Assembly: GCA_033239125.1 (NCBI GenBank)
Contig: BSWB01000006.1
Location: 36,510,001 to 36,574,000 of the forward strand
Source of the DNA: Fagopyrum homotropicum
Lineage: Eukaryota; Streptophyta; Magnoliopsida; Caryophyllales; Polygonaceae
Length of the DNA stretch: 64,000 nucleotides
Direction of reading: 5' to 3'
This document shows positions 32,852 to 44,672 of this stretch, piece after piece. Numbering within the stretch: position 1 is the stretch's first letter; every line of letters begins with the position of its first letter. The translations under genes were made by a program, and so were the position numbers. The notes under the pieces are model-generated. The model worked only from the letters and a program-made list of their open reading frames with translations, made no database searches and had not been told where the DNA came from.

Positions 32852-34515
32852 TCAGAGCTTTGCTGATTGTTTGGGAGCAACTGAAGTTTTACTATAATCA
32901 TATACTCCAATCCCTCTCTTTCTTCCTAGGCGGCCAGCGTCAACAAACTGAACAAGTAGAGGACAGGGGGAATACTTACTGTCCCCAAGGCCAGCATGAA
33001 GGACTTTCATAATCGATAAACAGACATCCAATCCAATGAAATCTGCAAGCTCTAGTGGACCCATTGGATGGTTTGTTCCAAGTTTCATTCCGGTATCAAT
33101 ATCCTCCTTTGTTGCAACTCCAGTATAAAGGGTGTAAAATGCTTCGTTTATCATTGGCATTAAGATCCTATTTACGATGAATCCAGAATAGTCCTGAGAG
33201 CATATGACCGTTTTACCAAACCTGAAGGCAAAATTACCAGCAGTTGGAAATCAGTATCTTACAAACACAACAATCCTAATCATAATGAAAACAGAAAGGC
33301 TAATTATATGCGTAGGAATTCCACCACCATATGGACTGTGAGCTCATGTAGACCTAGTGAAGAGTTCAAACCTAATCCATATATAAAACCTGAACAATAG
33401 ATGACGGGAGGAAGACACCCAACCAAAGAAAAGGACAAACAGACAATACATAAGCACCCTAGTCCCTACCTATGTGATCACATAGACCTATATCTTTAAG
33501 AAATAGTTCAGTTAATCACCTCTCTGCCAAAGCTTTTGTTGTTTCAAAAGTAGCATCAGATGTATCAGCACCCCTTACAATCTCAACTAATTTCATTATT
33601 GGAGGAGGATTCATGAAATGCATGCCGATGACCTGAAGAGAAGAAAAAATATTGGTTATAATGAATTAGAGCTACCCTGTTAACACTTCATAATCTCTGG
33701 CACATCATATTGAGAAGTATTAGTGAATTTTATGAGTCAGACTCAGATCCAAACTCGTGACTAAAAAGTGTGACGAATTAAAGCCAACAGACTTACAGAC
33801 CTGCTTTGGACGTTTTGTTATTGATGCTAATCTAGTGATGGAGATAGAACTGGTGTTTGAGGCCAAGATGGCGGAATCTTTGGTGATTTTATCCAGAGAT
33901 ACAAAAAGTTTTTTCTTCACATCTTCAGATTCAGCAATTGCTTCAATGACTATATCTGCAGATCGGAAGTCTTCCAGATTTGAAGTGCACTTCAGACGAT
34001 TGAGCGCATCAGTACCTTCATTCTACTCACATATGCAGTAACAACATCAAAAAACCAACAGTTAAAAAACTAGGAGGAGTAGCCCTAGCTCTTATATACT
34101 AGGTTCGGTTATTATCATATTGTCGATGTGGGACAATATATCCACACATCTCAACAGGAAAAGTAAATAATCGATAAGTCACAGTACGGTGATTCTCTCG
34201 GAGATCGAAGTCGAAAACGACGCAATTAACCCCCAAGCATAAACTTAAACAGCGGGATTGCAAACGGATCATTCAAATCCTTAAAATTGAACAGATTTCA
34301 ACTCTAGGAGAGCGAAAAGAAAGGAGAACCTGAGGTAGAAGGCGCCTGGCGACCAAGCGATGAACAGAGGCAGAAATTGACCTAGAAGCTCTAGCAAGAG
34401 CATCGACGTTGGAATCGAGGAGAAACACATCGAAGCCATGTACGGCAGCGAGCTGAGCTATGCCGGCGCCCATTTGACCGGCGCCGACTACTCCGATCAT
34501 CTTCACCGTCTCCAT
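32852..34515 (-). CDS. 3-hydroxybutyryl-CoA dehydrogenase (3-hydroxyacyl-CoA dehydrogenase family)
   Basis: Minus-strand gene of four exons: 34330-34515, 33801-34022, 33520-33632 and 32852-33221. All introns have GT-AG borders; the coding length is 891 nt, giving 296 residues. The N-terminal Rossmann fold shows GVVGAGQMGAGIAQL at about residues 8-22, for NAD(P) binding. NTSSISITRL lies near residue 120. The catalytic pair is His141 (GMHFMNPPP) and Glu153, spaced 12 apart as in the family. The C-terminal domain contains NRILMPMINEAF, GTNHPMGPLELADFIGLDVC and GRKRGIGVYDY. The enzyme interconverts 3-hydroxyacyl-CoA and 3-oxoacyl-CoA. The last three residues, AKL, resemble a type 1 peroxisomal targeting signal. 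Length and motifs suggest a complete, functional gene. Confidence 0.93.
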
Positions 34516-34659
34516 AACTTTTTTTAAGGCAACAGCGCACGTTAGCCTCGTCAGACCCACAATATGCAAACTCCAGATTTAGGCAGGAGAGTAGGACCGT
34601 GTTCAATTGTTTTTTTAAAAAACGAAAAGCGTTGTTTTACCTCTAAAAATGTATCGGAG

Positions 34660-36185
34660 AATTTGATTTTTTTTGAGTTTTTGTTTAAGAGAATGTATCC
34701 TAAATTTTTATACCACTTTCATTTAATAGTAGGTAAAAAATATTAACCCTTTTATTTAAAAAAAAGAATAAATGATGTTTGTTATTTGTTATATAAGTAT
34801 AAGTTTTAATTTTTAATTACTGAATTTGTTTTCTTTTATTATTTTTCTTGCCTTTTTTTTATTTTTTGGATTGAATTTCTCATACCGGAATTTTTCATAC
34901 CAAAAATTTCATACCAGAAATTTTCATACCAGAAATTATCATACCAGAAATTTCATACGAAAATTAGATACCATAAATTATATACCAAAAATTAAATACC
35001 AGAAATTATATACAAGAAATTTCATACCAGAAATTTCATACAAAAATTAGACACCAGAAATTATATACCAGAAATTACATACCATAAATTATATACCAGA
35101 AATTAAATAGCAGAAATTTGATACTAGAAATTTTACAAGTTAAGTAAATTTCATACCAGAATTACATACCAGAATTCCAACATAACCATTATTACACAAA
35201 AACTATTCAACAACTCAAAGGCACATTACAACATAAACTTCCATCTGCTTCCTTGTGAGAATGAAAAACATATTTCAATATTCAAAATATCTCTCTTCAT
35301 TCTATGTGATTTGATTCCCATCAAATCATGAGTATTCAGCTAGAAATGCATAATATGATAGATTTTGCTGTAGAGATGAATGCTACTGCCATTTTCTTCC
35401 TGCCTCTTTCACTGTTTGTTTTCAACTACTTTTGTTTTGGTGTAAGTTTTGAAACAAAACTGAGATCTAAGTAGAAGACGAAATAGTAAGCTCATATATC
35501 ACTTTGGTTTTAAAATATTACATATTTTTCGATCAATCATCCAAATACTACAAGCAGACAATGCATATTACTCATATATCACAATTTCACAACCAGTATT
35601 GAGATCATATGCAAATATGGAGATGAAAAGGTAGAAGAAAGAACATACCAGAAATGGTCCGCGAACATACCAGAAATGGTCTGCGAACATACCAGAAACG
35701 GTGAAGGAGCTTTAGCTGTGAAGGCATACAACTTCGGCGATTGAGAAGTGTTCGATTCGGCGACAAAATCGACGAGCTTTGTTTCTAGAGTTTCTGGTTG
35801 TTAAGGAGTGTTCGATTCGGATTCACCGTTCAATTATAGCTTGTCCTAGGCTGCGAAACATTGAGAGAAGGGGTAAGAGAAGGGGAAAGAGGAGTGTTCG
35901 ATTCTGACATTGAAGGCTAAGCTTGGGTCGATTGTTTACACTCACTTGAGGTTTCGTTTGAGAGAAGGGGAAAGAAAATAAGAGATTGAGAGAAGCGTAA
36001 GAATGGGGGAGGTAGGAAGAGAAGACAGAGAAGTAGAACGGCTGCGGGAAGTAAGAAAACAAGAGAAGGGAGGTGGGGTAGGGTTTCACGGTTAAAAAAT
36101 ATAAAGGGGTCTACTTACTTAACAAAAAAATAAAAAAGCCTACTTACTATCCCCATTTATCAAAACAGCCTATTAACCAAATTTG
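34660..36185 (-). mobile_element. Second, inverted copy of the CATACCAG transposon family
   Basis: The left part (about 34670-34880) matches the reverse complement of 29410-29580, including ACCACTTTCATTTA and TGTTTGTTATTTGTTATATA. The right part (about 35960-36180) matches the reverse complement of 27970-28150. The middle contains a CATACCAGAAATT minisatellite and sequence not found in the other copy; there is no RPA fragment. ORFs within are low-complexity or repeat-derived. Confidence 0.6.
34880..35170. repeat. CATACCAGAAATT minisatellite
   Basis: About 20 irregular units of 13-16 bp (CATACCAGAAATTT, ATACCAGAAATTA and variants). Its translation gives a meaningless repetitive ORF. Confidence 0.9.
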
Positions 36186-36719
36186 CCCAAAATGTATTAA
36201 TCGGTAAGTGATACCGTTAATTTTTCTGAAAATATGTTGATTTTGACCTATAATTACCTTCACATCTCACGGACAACTCCACAAACTCTATACTTTATTG
36301 AGCGTCGAGGTTAACTTGTCTATTGTGATTTCGAATCACAATATGGATGATTGTTACGCCCGAATCGAGTTTTGATCCATCAAAGTTAAATTTATGAAAT
36401 ATAAGTTTTGGTGTATCTCATTTAATATTGTGTTTTATCCTATTGGTAGAGTTAATATTTTTTGTTACTGTTTTATATCATTATCGTCCTAGTCAACGAT
36501 GTTAGTTTTCCACTTATAAATTTAGTTTTTGATGAAAATGATTATCTTATTACTATGACTAATAGACTCATTATTAAAAATAATTTTGTTCATGAAAAAA
36601 AAAGATGCTCCACTAAATAATAGCAAGACATGCGAACTTGTTAAGTCCAATTTTGATTTTTTTAATTCATGTAGGAGGTTATGAGCTGTTTTATTTTCAA
36701 GGCTAATATTGTGAAGTTA

Positions 36720-38415
36720 GGTCAAGATTTACCTATCGGTTTTGACAATGATTTGTTTACTAAAAGGATATTCAATAAGCAAGTGGACCAAGTACTCAAG
36801 ATGGTGATTACACATTTCACAGTGCCTTGTTACGACAATTCTTCTTTCATCAAGCTTTGATTTTGTTGAAATTCCGTTTTTAAAATTTTTGAAACGAAAT
36901 TTTAGTTTGGGTATCAAGTTTCCAGATCCAATCACATGCATTCTTCGGATGAATGCTTAAATCCTCCTCAAACCTCTCTAGCAGATTGTGGTAAACCAAC
37001 CATTTTTACTATACCTCCAATATAATCTATCTTTAATTTCATTTTTTAGTGTAACTGTTTTCTTAATTTATTTTCCTAATACTCAGATTGATACTGATTT
37101 GTATCTCGTTATCAATTTTGGTGACATCCCAATCTCTCGAGTCATTTACAAAGTGACTAACTTTGATACTTGTGTCAATTTCATTGGTAGTTTGTGTCAT
37201 TTTTATAACAGCGTCGTAGTGACCCAATTATCATGTCAAAACTCAAAAGTTGATTGTTTTACCATTTTCAACTTGCCAAATAATACCATTTTTGAACTCG
37301 GTATTGAGTTTCATAAGGTTGTTCTGTTGCCAAGACGTTGATCCTTTCTTTTGGTAATGGATAATATTATGGTTTTTCATTTACTTTTCATTGACAACTC
37401 TAACCCAAATATTGTTTGGTTTTGCCAAAAATTTTCACAAGAACTTCATTTGTAAGGTTTTATTTGTGATTGAAGATTTCCTTAATCCGAGATCATCTAT
37501 TCTTTTTTTATTTGTACATTACAACTCAACTAATGATAGGTTTGTGTTGGTCCCCTTTGTTCTATAAGAACTTTGTATATGTTTTATCTAACTCCTCTAG
37601 ATTATGGATCGGGAGCATAAACTTTGCATAACAAAGGATGGTTTAGCCACCATTATGAGGGTGTTTTTGCCTTCTTGCAATAAGGAATTAGCTTTTAAGA
37701 AGTTTTTTTTTAAGGTTAATGTCACCAAAGATCTCTTTTGTCATTCTTCCGCTAATGATTGGGATTCAAGATAATTGTCAAGGGTTGTAGTACGACTCAT
37801 GACCAAAACATTTTTTTAATTGGGCAATGCAACTCTCAGTGGTGTATTTTGTTGTTTTGGAAAGCAGACTTTTGGAAGTTAATCATTTGTCCCGATATGG
37901 AGCTGTACATTTCTAGGATTTGTTTAGTTCTTCGACAAGAATCCACATTTTCTTTAGCAAAAATAATTATATCATCAACGAAAGATAAGAACGGGATTTG
38001 TGTTATTTGTCTGCATACGAAGAATCAAATATTGTTGTTGTAGTTGTTGTAGTCATCTTGTAGCATTTGTGTTAGAATTTCAGCCCCCTCGGAATGAATA
38101 GATAAGGGTATAAGAGATCTCCTTGTCGAAGTTCTTTTTCAATAATGGATTGATCCATTGGTCCGTTATTTACAATAATAGAGAAAGAGACTTTAACTTA
38201 CGAACTATACATTCTATCTCACAAATTTATTATTAAAACTATACTTTTTGAGGATGCTTATGATGTATACCTAGTTGATTTGATCATATGCTTTTTTCAT
38301 GACAAGTTTGATAGTAGTTCACCCTTCCTTACTCTTGTTAGAGCGAAACGAGTGAAAGATTTCGTGTGCAATGAGAATATTATCGTGAATTGATCTTTAT
38401 GCTACAAAAGTGTCT
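36720..38415 (-). pseudogene. Decayed LINE: RT and zinc-binding region
   Basis: On the minus strand, from high to low: traces of the AHE(I/V)FHSFRSNKS and KKAYDQINW segments (about 38400-38230), ELRQGDLLYPYLFI (about 38130), an RT active-site region reading FVDDIIIFAKENVDS and SGQMINFQKSAF (about 37990-37860), and a zf-RVT block with RRIVVTRHCEMCNHHLEYLV (36729-36941). This order is a plant L1-type pol. Stops and frameshifts are frequent throughout, so it is long dead. It is independent of the LINE at 10250-26121, being on the other strand and diverged. Confidence 0.72.
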
Positions 38416-38754
38416 TTAAGAGGGTGAATTAGTTTAGGCATGATGATTGTAAGCTAGAACACATAAACTTATTAAGGTAAATCACAAACAAGAGTTTTAA
38501 CGGAGATAAACCAACTCGCCAAAGAAGAGAATCTCCGCCCATTGATTGTGGATTTTAGCAAAAGCGCAACACGAGGCTGAGATTTTTTTTTCCAACGATA
38601 ATAGTACCAAGCATGAACCAATGTCCCCACAAAACCGCATCTCATCTTCATCGGGCACACAAAAATAATTTTGACTCAGGGTTGTTCTCCATTTCACTTT
38701 GTCATCGCCTTCAGTCTTACGAGACCAACCATTTTTCTTGGTCAATCTCAACAT
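38416..38754 (-). other. Left flank of the copia insertion with a possible coding frame
   Basis: On the minus strand a frame passes from the right flank (47036 upward) across the target site into 38500-38754. The right side gives LEDFFLRFAAPIQFKGR; the left side gives MLRLTKKNGWSRKTEGDDKV and CVPDEDEMRF. The frame is open for about 250 nt before the insertion is counted. No family is recognised. It may be a host gene exon or an older repeat that the copia element split. Confidence 0.3.
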
Positions 38755-39488
38755 TGTTGGGATTTTAGATGTGTAAAAGCGGAATTTCAGGAAATAATTT
38801 CTAAACATCTAAACAAGGATCGCATGCATAATAGATTAGATAAGGGAGAAAAAGAATACCTTTTTGATGCGTGTTCAAAAACTCCTTCAAGGATATGTAG
38901 AGTCTCAAGTGTTACTCCTCTAGTTGGTTCACCCGAGACTGAACAAGAATCACCTTAACCTTCGATTGCTAGAACAAAGGATGAAGCTTTTGAGATAATG
39001 ATGAGAAAGGGAGAACACGTATGTTACGTGATGCACAACTTAATTTCACGTGAAATTCACGGCTTACTCTTTTCTTTTGATCGATCGAATATATCAAATT
39101 AGGGTTGAGCTTTTTAACTACTAAAAAGCCCGACCTTAAAATATAAGATATATATTTTAGTAATTAATAAATAAATAACCCCTTATCTATTATTAATTAC
39201 AAACTCCATAATATATTTTGTACTCCTACGAAAATATATCCTTTCCACCATATACTCCTATATGGTAATTCTCTCATTAATTGATTCAATTCGTATGCTC
39301 GTTATGGTGTGACCTCGTAGGACCCGATAACACTAGCATTATATTTTATCATATAAATGTACCGATTATGGTTAGCTTCTCGCAAAACGTCATGACCCCT
39401 AATATTATCCGATTATATATATTCTTATATTTAATGTCCTATCTCATCATCAGTAATTGCACATTGGATAAAGGACACAATTCCTTCA
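38755..39488 (-). repeat. 3' LTR of the copia element
   Basis: Plus orientation TGTTGGGATTTTAGATG ... CAATTCCTTCA, 734 bp. It aligns with 46324-47030, with substitutions and a few short gaps (for example about 20 extra bases near 39030). Confidence 0.93.
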
Positions 39489-40243
39489 GTCTCCCACTTG
39501 TACTTTCATACAAGTGGGCAATGTTAAAATTCCCTTATCGCTTAATGTCCTTATCTGACTATGTGATGGAAACTATCTTTGTCATCAGATATGTTTCTTG
39601 AACTCCTGAGATCAAACTGTCTGTACAGATCAAATCTGAGCATGGTCATGCGTTTACACAGTTCTTACTCTTCAAATGGCTGGAGACACCAATCCTTCCC
39701 AGTGTATCAAGGTATACCTAGTATAGGAGGATTTATCCAATCTTGCAACGACTATAACTCCCACTCAAATTTTGACCACCCTGATTACTGCCTTTATAAC
39801 TGCCTGTTACGGTCAACGTTTAACAATATCTAAGATTTGTCATCCTTCAAATGAAAGTTATATCAAGCACATGTTAAGGAACTCACTAATAATGATAATC
39901 GCTATAACTCCTCAACATGTCACGAGAGTTATAGGATCGGTCTGTCCGATGAGTATCACCATACTCACCTATGTAAGCGATTGGACATCTCCATGTCCTA
40001 TGAACTATGAAACCCACGTTCATCATTCGCTCACAAGATGGTCTACTTTAGAGTCGTTTGTATCCAAGTTAACGACTCAGACCACAGATCCTTTCAATTT
40101 AATAATTTTAGTTCACTTAATGTGGTTTCATTCACCGGAACTTTTCCAGTAAGAACATTTGATAATTAATAAATTGTTTGGATACTTTATTCAATATTCA
40201 AGTAATAATCAAATAAGAATATGAAAACTCATATATAAATCAA
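39489..40243 (-). other. 3' untranslated region of the copia element
   Basis: Non-coding sequence between the RNase H end and the 3' LTR. The polypurine tract AAGTGGGAGAC (minus strand, 39489-39499) abuts the LTR, and CCACTTGTACTTTCATACAAGTGG around 39494-39517 can form a hairpin. Confidence 0.6.
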
Positions 40244-43200
40244 TCATAAACTCCATGACAAAAACAAACGATTCTCAATCCAAATACAGAAGTTCAAAAG
40301 AGTATGACTATCATGCTTAGGCCTATTCATGAGTTTAGTCAGTGGATATGCAATGTTATCATCTTTGTGCACCTTGCACACCCTTACATCACCCCGATCA
40401 ACATATTGTCTGATCATGTGATACTTCCGCAGAACGTGTTTGGATTTAGAGCTTGAGCTAGGTTCCTTCGCTTGAGCAATCGTGCCATTGTTGTCACAAT
40501 AGACGTCAACTGCCCTCGTCACGCTAGGGACAACGCCGAGCTCAACTATAAACTGCCTAATCCAGATCGCTTCCTTAGCCGCTTCTCCCGCATCAATGTA
40601 TTATGCCTTTGTGGTTGAGTTTGCAACTGTGTCCTACTTTTGGCTTTTCCAACTTACCGCTCCTCCATTCAAAATGAAGTCGTATCCAGACTGCGACTCA
40701 AAGCCATCTTTGTCAATCTAGAAACTAGCATCGGTATAGCCCTTGATGACTAACTCATCATCACCTCCATATACTAGTAGATCATCCTTAGTCCTTCGCA
40801 AGTACTTTAGGATGTTCTTCTCAACTTGCCAGTGAATATCACCGGGGTTCGACTGCTACCTGCTACACATACTCAAAGCATATGCAACATCTAGTCAAGT
40901 ACATGTCATTGCATACATGATGGATCCTATAGCATAGACATAGGGAACCTTGCTCATCCTCTCAATCTCACCAGGTGTCTTAGGACACTAGGTCTTGCTG
41001 AGATGGATCCCATGTTGCATAGGCAGATATCCTTTCTTGGAACTTGTCATCTTGAATCTCTATAGGACCTTATCTATATAAGTTCCTTGATTGAGACCAA
41101 TAAGCCTTCTAGATATATCTCTATAGATCTTGATGCCTAGTATGTACTCGGTCTCCCCTAGATCTTTCATTGAGAAATGCTTCTTAAGCCATCCCTTTAT
41201 TGTTTTCAGCATCGGAATGTCATTCCCAATGAGTAATATGTCATCCACATACAAGACTAGGAAAGTCACCTTACTCCCACTCAACTTTTTGTAAACGCAT
41301 GGTTCTTCTTCACATCTGATGAAGTCAAACTGTTTGATCACTTCATCAAATCGAAGATTCCAACTCCTAGAAGCTTGCTTCAATCCATAAATGGAATTCT
41401 CAAGCTTGGAAACCTTTCTAGGATATTCCGGATCTTCAAAACCCCCAGGTTGCATCATATATACATCCTCTTCTAAATAGTCATTTAGAAATGCGGTCTT
41501 GACATCCATTTGTCATACCTCATAATCATAGAAGGCGTCAATCGCTAGGATTATCCTAATGGACCGGATCATGACGACCGGGGAAAAGGTCTCCTCATAG
41601 TCAATACCATGAATCTGTTTAAATCCCTTAGCAACCAACCTTGCTTTATAAACAGAGACATTTCCATCCTTATCTGTCTTTACTTTAAAGACCCATTTGC
41701 AACCAATAGGTTTTACCCCATTAGGCAAATCAATCAAGTCCCATACTTGATTTTCAGACATGGATTCCATTTCGAATCTCATGGCTTTGAGCCATTTTTC
41801 GGAGTTCTGATCCGTCACAACTTGCTTGTAGGATGCGGGATCATTATGCTCCATGATGAGCACTTCGATCTCGGCATGCAACACATAGTCATCCAAATGT
41901 CTAGGTTATTGTCTTACCCTGTTTGATCTCCAATTTGGGCCAACAATAGGAGAGATTTCAATTGTATGATTTCCAACATCATTATGCAGTTCTTCATTTG
42001 TAGAGTTCTCCACATCAATATGTGGTTTCGCTTCAGCCTGATCTGCTATAGGAATTGCTTCTTGAATTGGATTAACTTGCCTAATAAGAGGTTCATCAAA
42101 ATAGTCGAGTTCCTCAGTGACGTCTTGCATGTCCTCGTGTTGTTGCGTTTCTTGCTCACACTTAATCTCATTAATTTGAACATTTTTCCCACTTGGCTTA
42201 TTGGAAAAGAATTCCTTTTTCAAAAAGACACTATTCCGAGCAACAAATACTTTGTTCTTTATAGGATAGTAGAAATCATACCCCTTGGTTTCCTTGGGAT
42301 ATCCTACGAAGTAACATTTGTCTCATTTCGGTGCTAGTTTATCAAATTGTAAAGGTTTTACATAAGCTTCGCACCCCCAAACCCTCAGAAATGATAAGTG
42401 AGGAACCTTTCTTGTCCATATCTCATATGGTGTCTTGTCAACTAATCGTGACGGAGTTCTATTTAGAACGAACGCAACTGTTCGGAGATCATATCCCTAG
42501 AAGGATAATGGAAGATCCGTAAAACTCATCATTGAATGGACATTGTCTAACAAAGTCATGTTCCTCCTCTCAGACACAAAATTTAGTTGTGGAGTGCCCG
42601 GGGGAGTGAGTTGTGTCACAAATCCACAACTCCTCAAGTGATGATCAAATTGATGGTTCAAATATTCGCCCCCTCGATCTGATCAAAGTGTTTTTATCTT
42701 CTTGCCTATTTGTCTTTCTACTTCATTCTGGATTTCCTTGAACTTTTCAAAGGATTCCGATTTTTGTTTCATTAAGTAGATATACCCGTATCTACTAAAA
42801 TTATTAGTAAATGTAATGAAGTAGCGATAGCCAGACCTACCCTCTTTACTCATAGGTCCACATACATCCGTATGTATGAGGGATAGAAGTTCAGAAGTTC
42901 GTTCACTCTTACCAGTGCAAGGTGACCTTGTCATCTTTCCCATTAGGCACGACTCGCATGCTTCAAATGATTCCAAATCAAATGGTTTAAGTAATCCATC
43001 AATTTGGAGTTCCTTAATGCGCTTTATGCTTACGTGACCCAATCGACAATGTCATAGGTTTGCTTCGTTTGTTTCATTCGACTTTTGCCTTTTTGTATTA
43101 ATGTTATATATCTCAGTTTTGAGGTCTAATATGTATAGTCCATTACTACTCATATTCGCACGACCATAATAAATTCCATTCCTATAAATCTCCATCAGCA

Positions 43201-43727
43201 TGTGATCAGTAATGGTAAATATATAACCTAAAACTGAAATTGAAATTAAGTTCTTAGTAATGCATGGAACAAAATAATAGTTATTAAGTTCTATCTCTAT
43301 ACCAGAAGGTAAAGACAAGCGATAATCTTCAATGGAAACAGCAGCAACTCTTGCTTCATTACCAACCCGTATTTCTGTCTCTCCCTTCCGCAACGTCCTT
43401 CAATTTCTTAGCGCTTGCACATTCGAAGTAATGTGAGAAACACATCCGGTATCAATACCCATGAAATAGAATTAGTTGACAAAATTTCAATAACATAAAT
43501 ACCCGAAGTGAAGACATTCCCCTACTTCTTATCCTCCATGTACGTCACATGATCTTATCACATGAGTCCAATGTGAGTTTAGGGATTGGATGTTCCAAGA
43601 CATCCTCTTGGTTCTCCGACCTGAGAACAATTCTCTGACTTATCTCCCAAACAAGGAAGTTGTGTTCGTTCAATTTCTTTTTGTCGAGTATGGAGCGTAA
43701 ATAAGATTTGAGGTTTTTGTTTGACAT
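40244..43727 (-). pseudogene. gag-pol of the copia element, broken
   Basis: Pieces on the minus strand, in order. The gag start is at 43545-43727 (SNKNLKS...LDKKKLNEHNFLVW). Protease has GIDTGCVSHI (about 43440-43467). The gag-pre-integrase segment is at 43052-43393, then integrase with CESCLMGK and HTDVCGPM (42683-43042). The RT start KWVFKVKTDKDGNVSVYKAR is at 41513-41896, and the RT core with YVDDILLIGND is at 41060-41509. The RNase H end (DVYCDNNGTIAQ, ADNIAYPLTK-type region) is at 40244-40522. Most of capsid and the zinc knuckle are missing between 43545 and about 43480. Stops and frame changes separate the blocks, so no functional polyprotein is made. Confidence 0.9.
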
Positions 43728-44266
43728 GGTGGACTACAAAAACACAGAATTATAAAATACAAATAAGTTATGATCGATTTTGCAAAAGCTATAAACTGCA
43801 ATAACAATTATAAACAATTAAAGTTTTGCACATTTCTACTCATATTATCAATTCCCTTAGTGAGCAAAAATGATTCCAAGATCCTATCATATATGAACCT
43901 TAGCGTACTTTGGCACTACCCTAAGTCTCATGTTATCAAGGTAAGTAAACTCATTTACTAATGTAACTCCTTATAATTCTTGATTGATGGGAACACATCT
44001 CATGTGAACTCACCCTTATGCCTCAAAACCCAAAACTTTATCTTTTGGTCTTTTGTTGAGTTAACCATATTAAAGCAGTATGCCCCTTAGTATGAGCATA
44101 CCCGCAATGTATCTAAGTCAAAGTAAGGACACCCAAAAATTTAGCTTTGGCGGAACCTATCCTACAAATTCCTAGATAGGGATCGGTTATGATATGGAAA
44201 GGCAATTCTCAATATTCTTTTAAGAGACGTTTTAAGCATGCGAGGTTGTTATTTTAAAGCAAACTC

Positions 44267-44672
44267 TGTAACATCCCGTAAAAATTGGCATCCCGCATCA
44301 TTTGAATGGGGATTTGTGATTGACTTATAAGGATGAGTTGCTACCCATGTCAACAAGAATTCTTCTTTTTCAGTGGTAGAGTGAGGACAAATAACTCTGG
44401 AGTCAAGCGTGCTCGTGCGGGAGTAATTTCATGCCAACCTCCTGGGTTGGCATGGGGACAACGTCCCTAAGACCTCGGGTCTTAAAATTGGTATCAGAGC
44501 TAACCCTGAGTTACGAGTGTGCATGCCCTAGTAGGTGGTAGAGTGAAGAGAAATAACTCTGAAGTTAAGCGTGCTCGTGCGGGAGCAATTTTAGGATGGG
44601 TGATCTCCTGAAAAGTTTCCGCGCCAGCATGGTTGGCATGGGGACAACGTCCCTAAGACCTCGGGTCTTCCA
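44267..44672 (+). mobile_element. Cassandra-like TRIM with 5S rRNA-derived LTR sequence
   Basis: A 406-bp element beginning TGTAACATCCCG and ending GGTCTTCCA. It has the perfect target duplication aactc at 44262-44266 and 44673-44677. A tRNA-Met primer site TGGTATCAGAGC lies at 44489-44500. Both sides of the primer site carry a 5S-rRNA-like block: AACTCTGGAGTCAAGCGTGC at 44393, and AACTCTGAAGTTAAGCGTGC at 44555, continuing through AGGATGGGTGATCTCCTG. Each is followed by the same hairpin-rich end (GGGACAACGTCCC and AAGACCTCGGGTCTT). The two LTRs carry different deletions. Having 5S sequence in the LTRs plus this primer site is the hallmark of Cassandra. It lies inside the copia element. Confidence 0.82.
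44555..44630 (+). pseudogene. 5S rRNA-derived segment (3' two thirds)
   Basis: The sequence follows plant 5S rRNA from AACTCYGAAGTTAAGCGTGC through the AGGATGGGTGA box. It lacks the 5' part and diverges at the end. It includes the region of the internal polymerase III promoter, but with changes. It is part of a TRIM, not a ribosomal gene array. Confidence 0.75.

Noticed and set aside
34826..35050. Arg/Asn/Phe-rich ORF with Y/F-x-x-R-N-F repeats
   Set aside because: Pure product of the CATACCAGAAATT minisatellite.
44555..44630. Functional 5S rRNA gene
   Set aside because: The 5' part is missing, the end is diverged, and it is bracketed by LTR features, a primer site and a target duplication.
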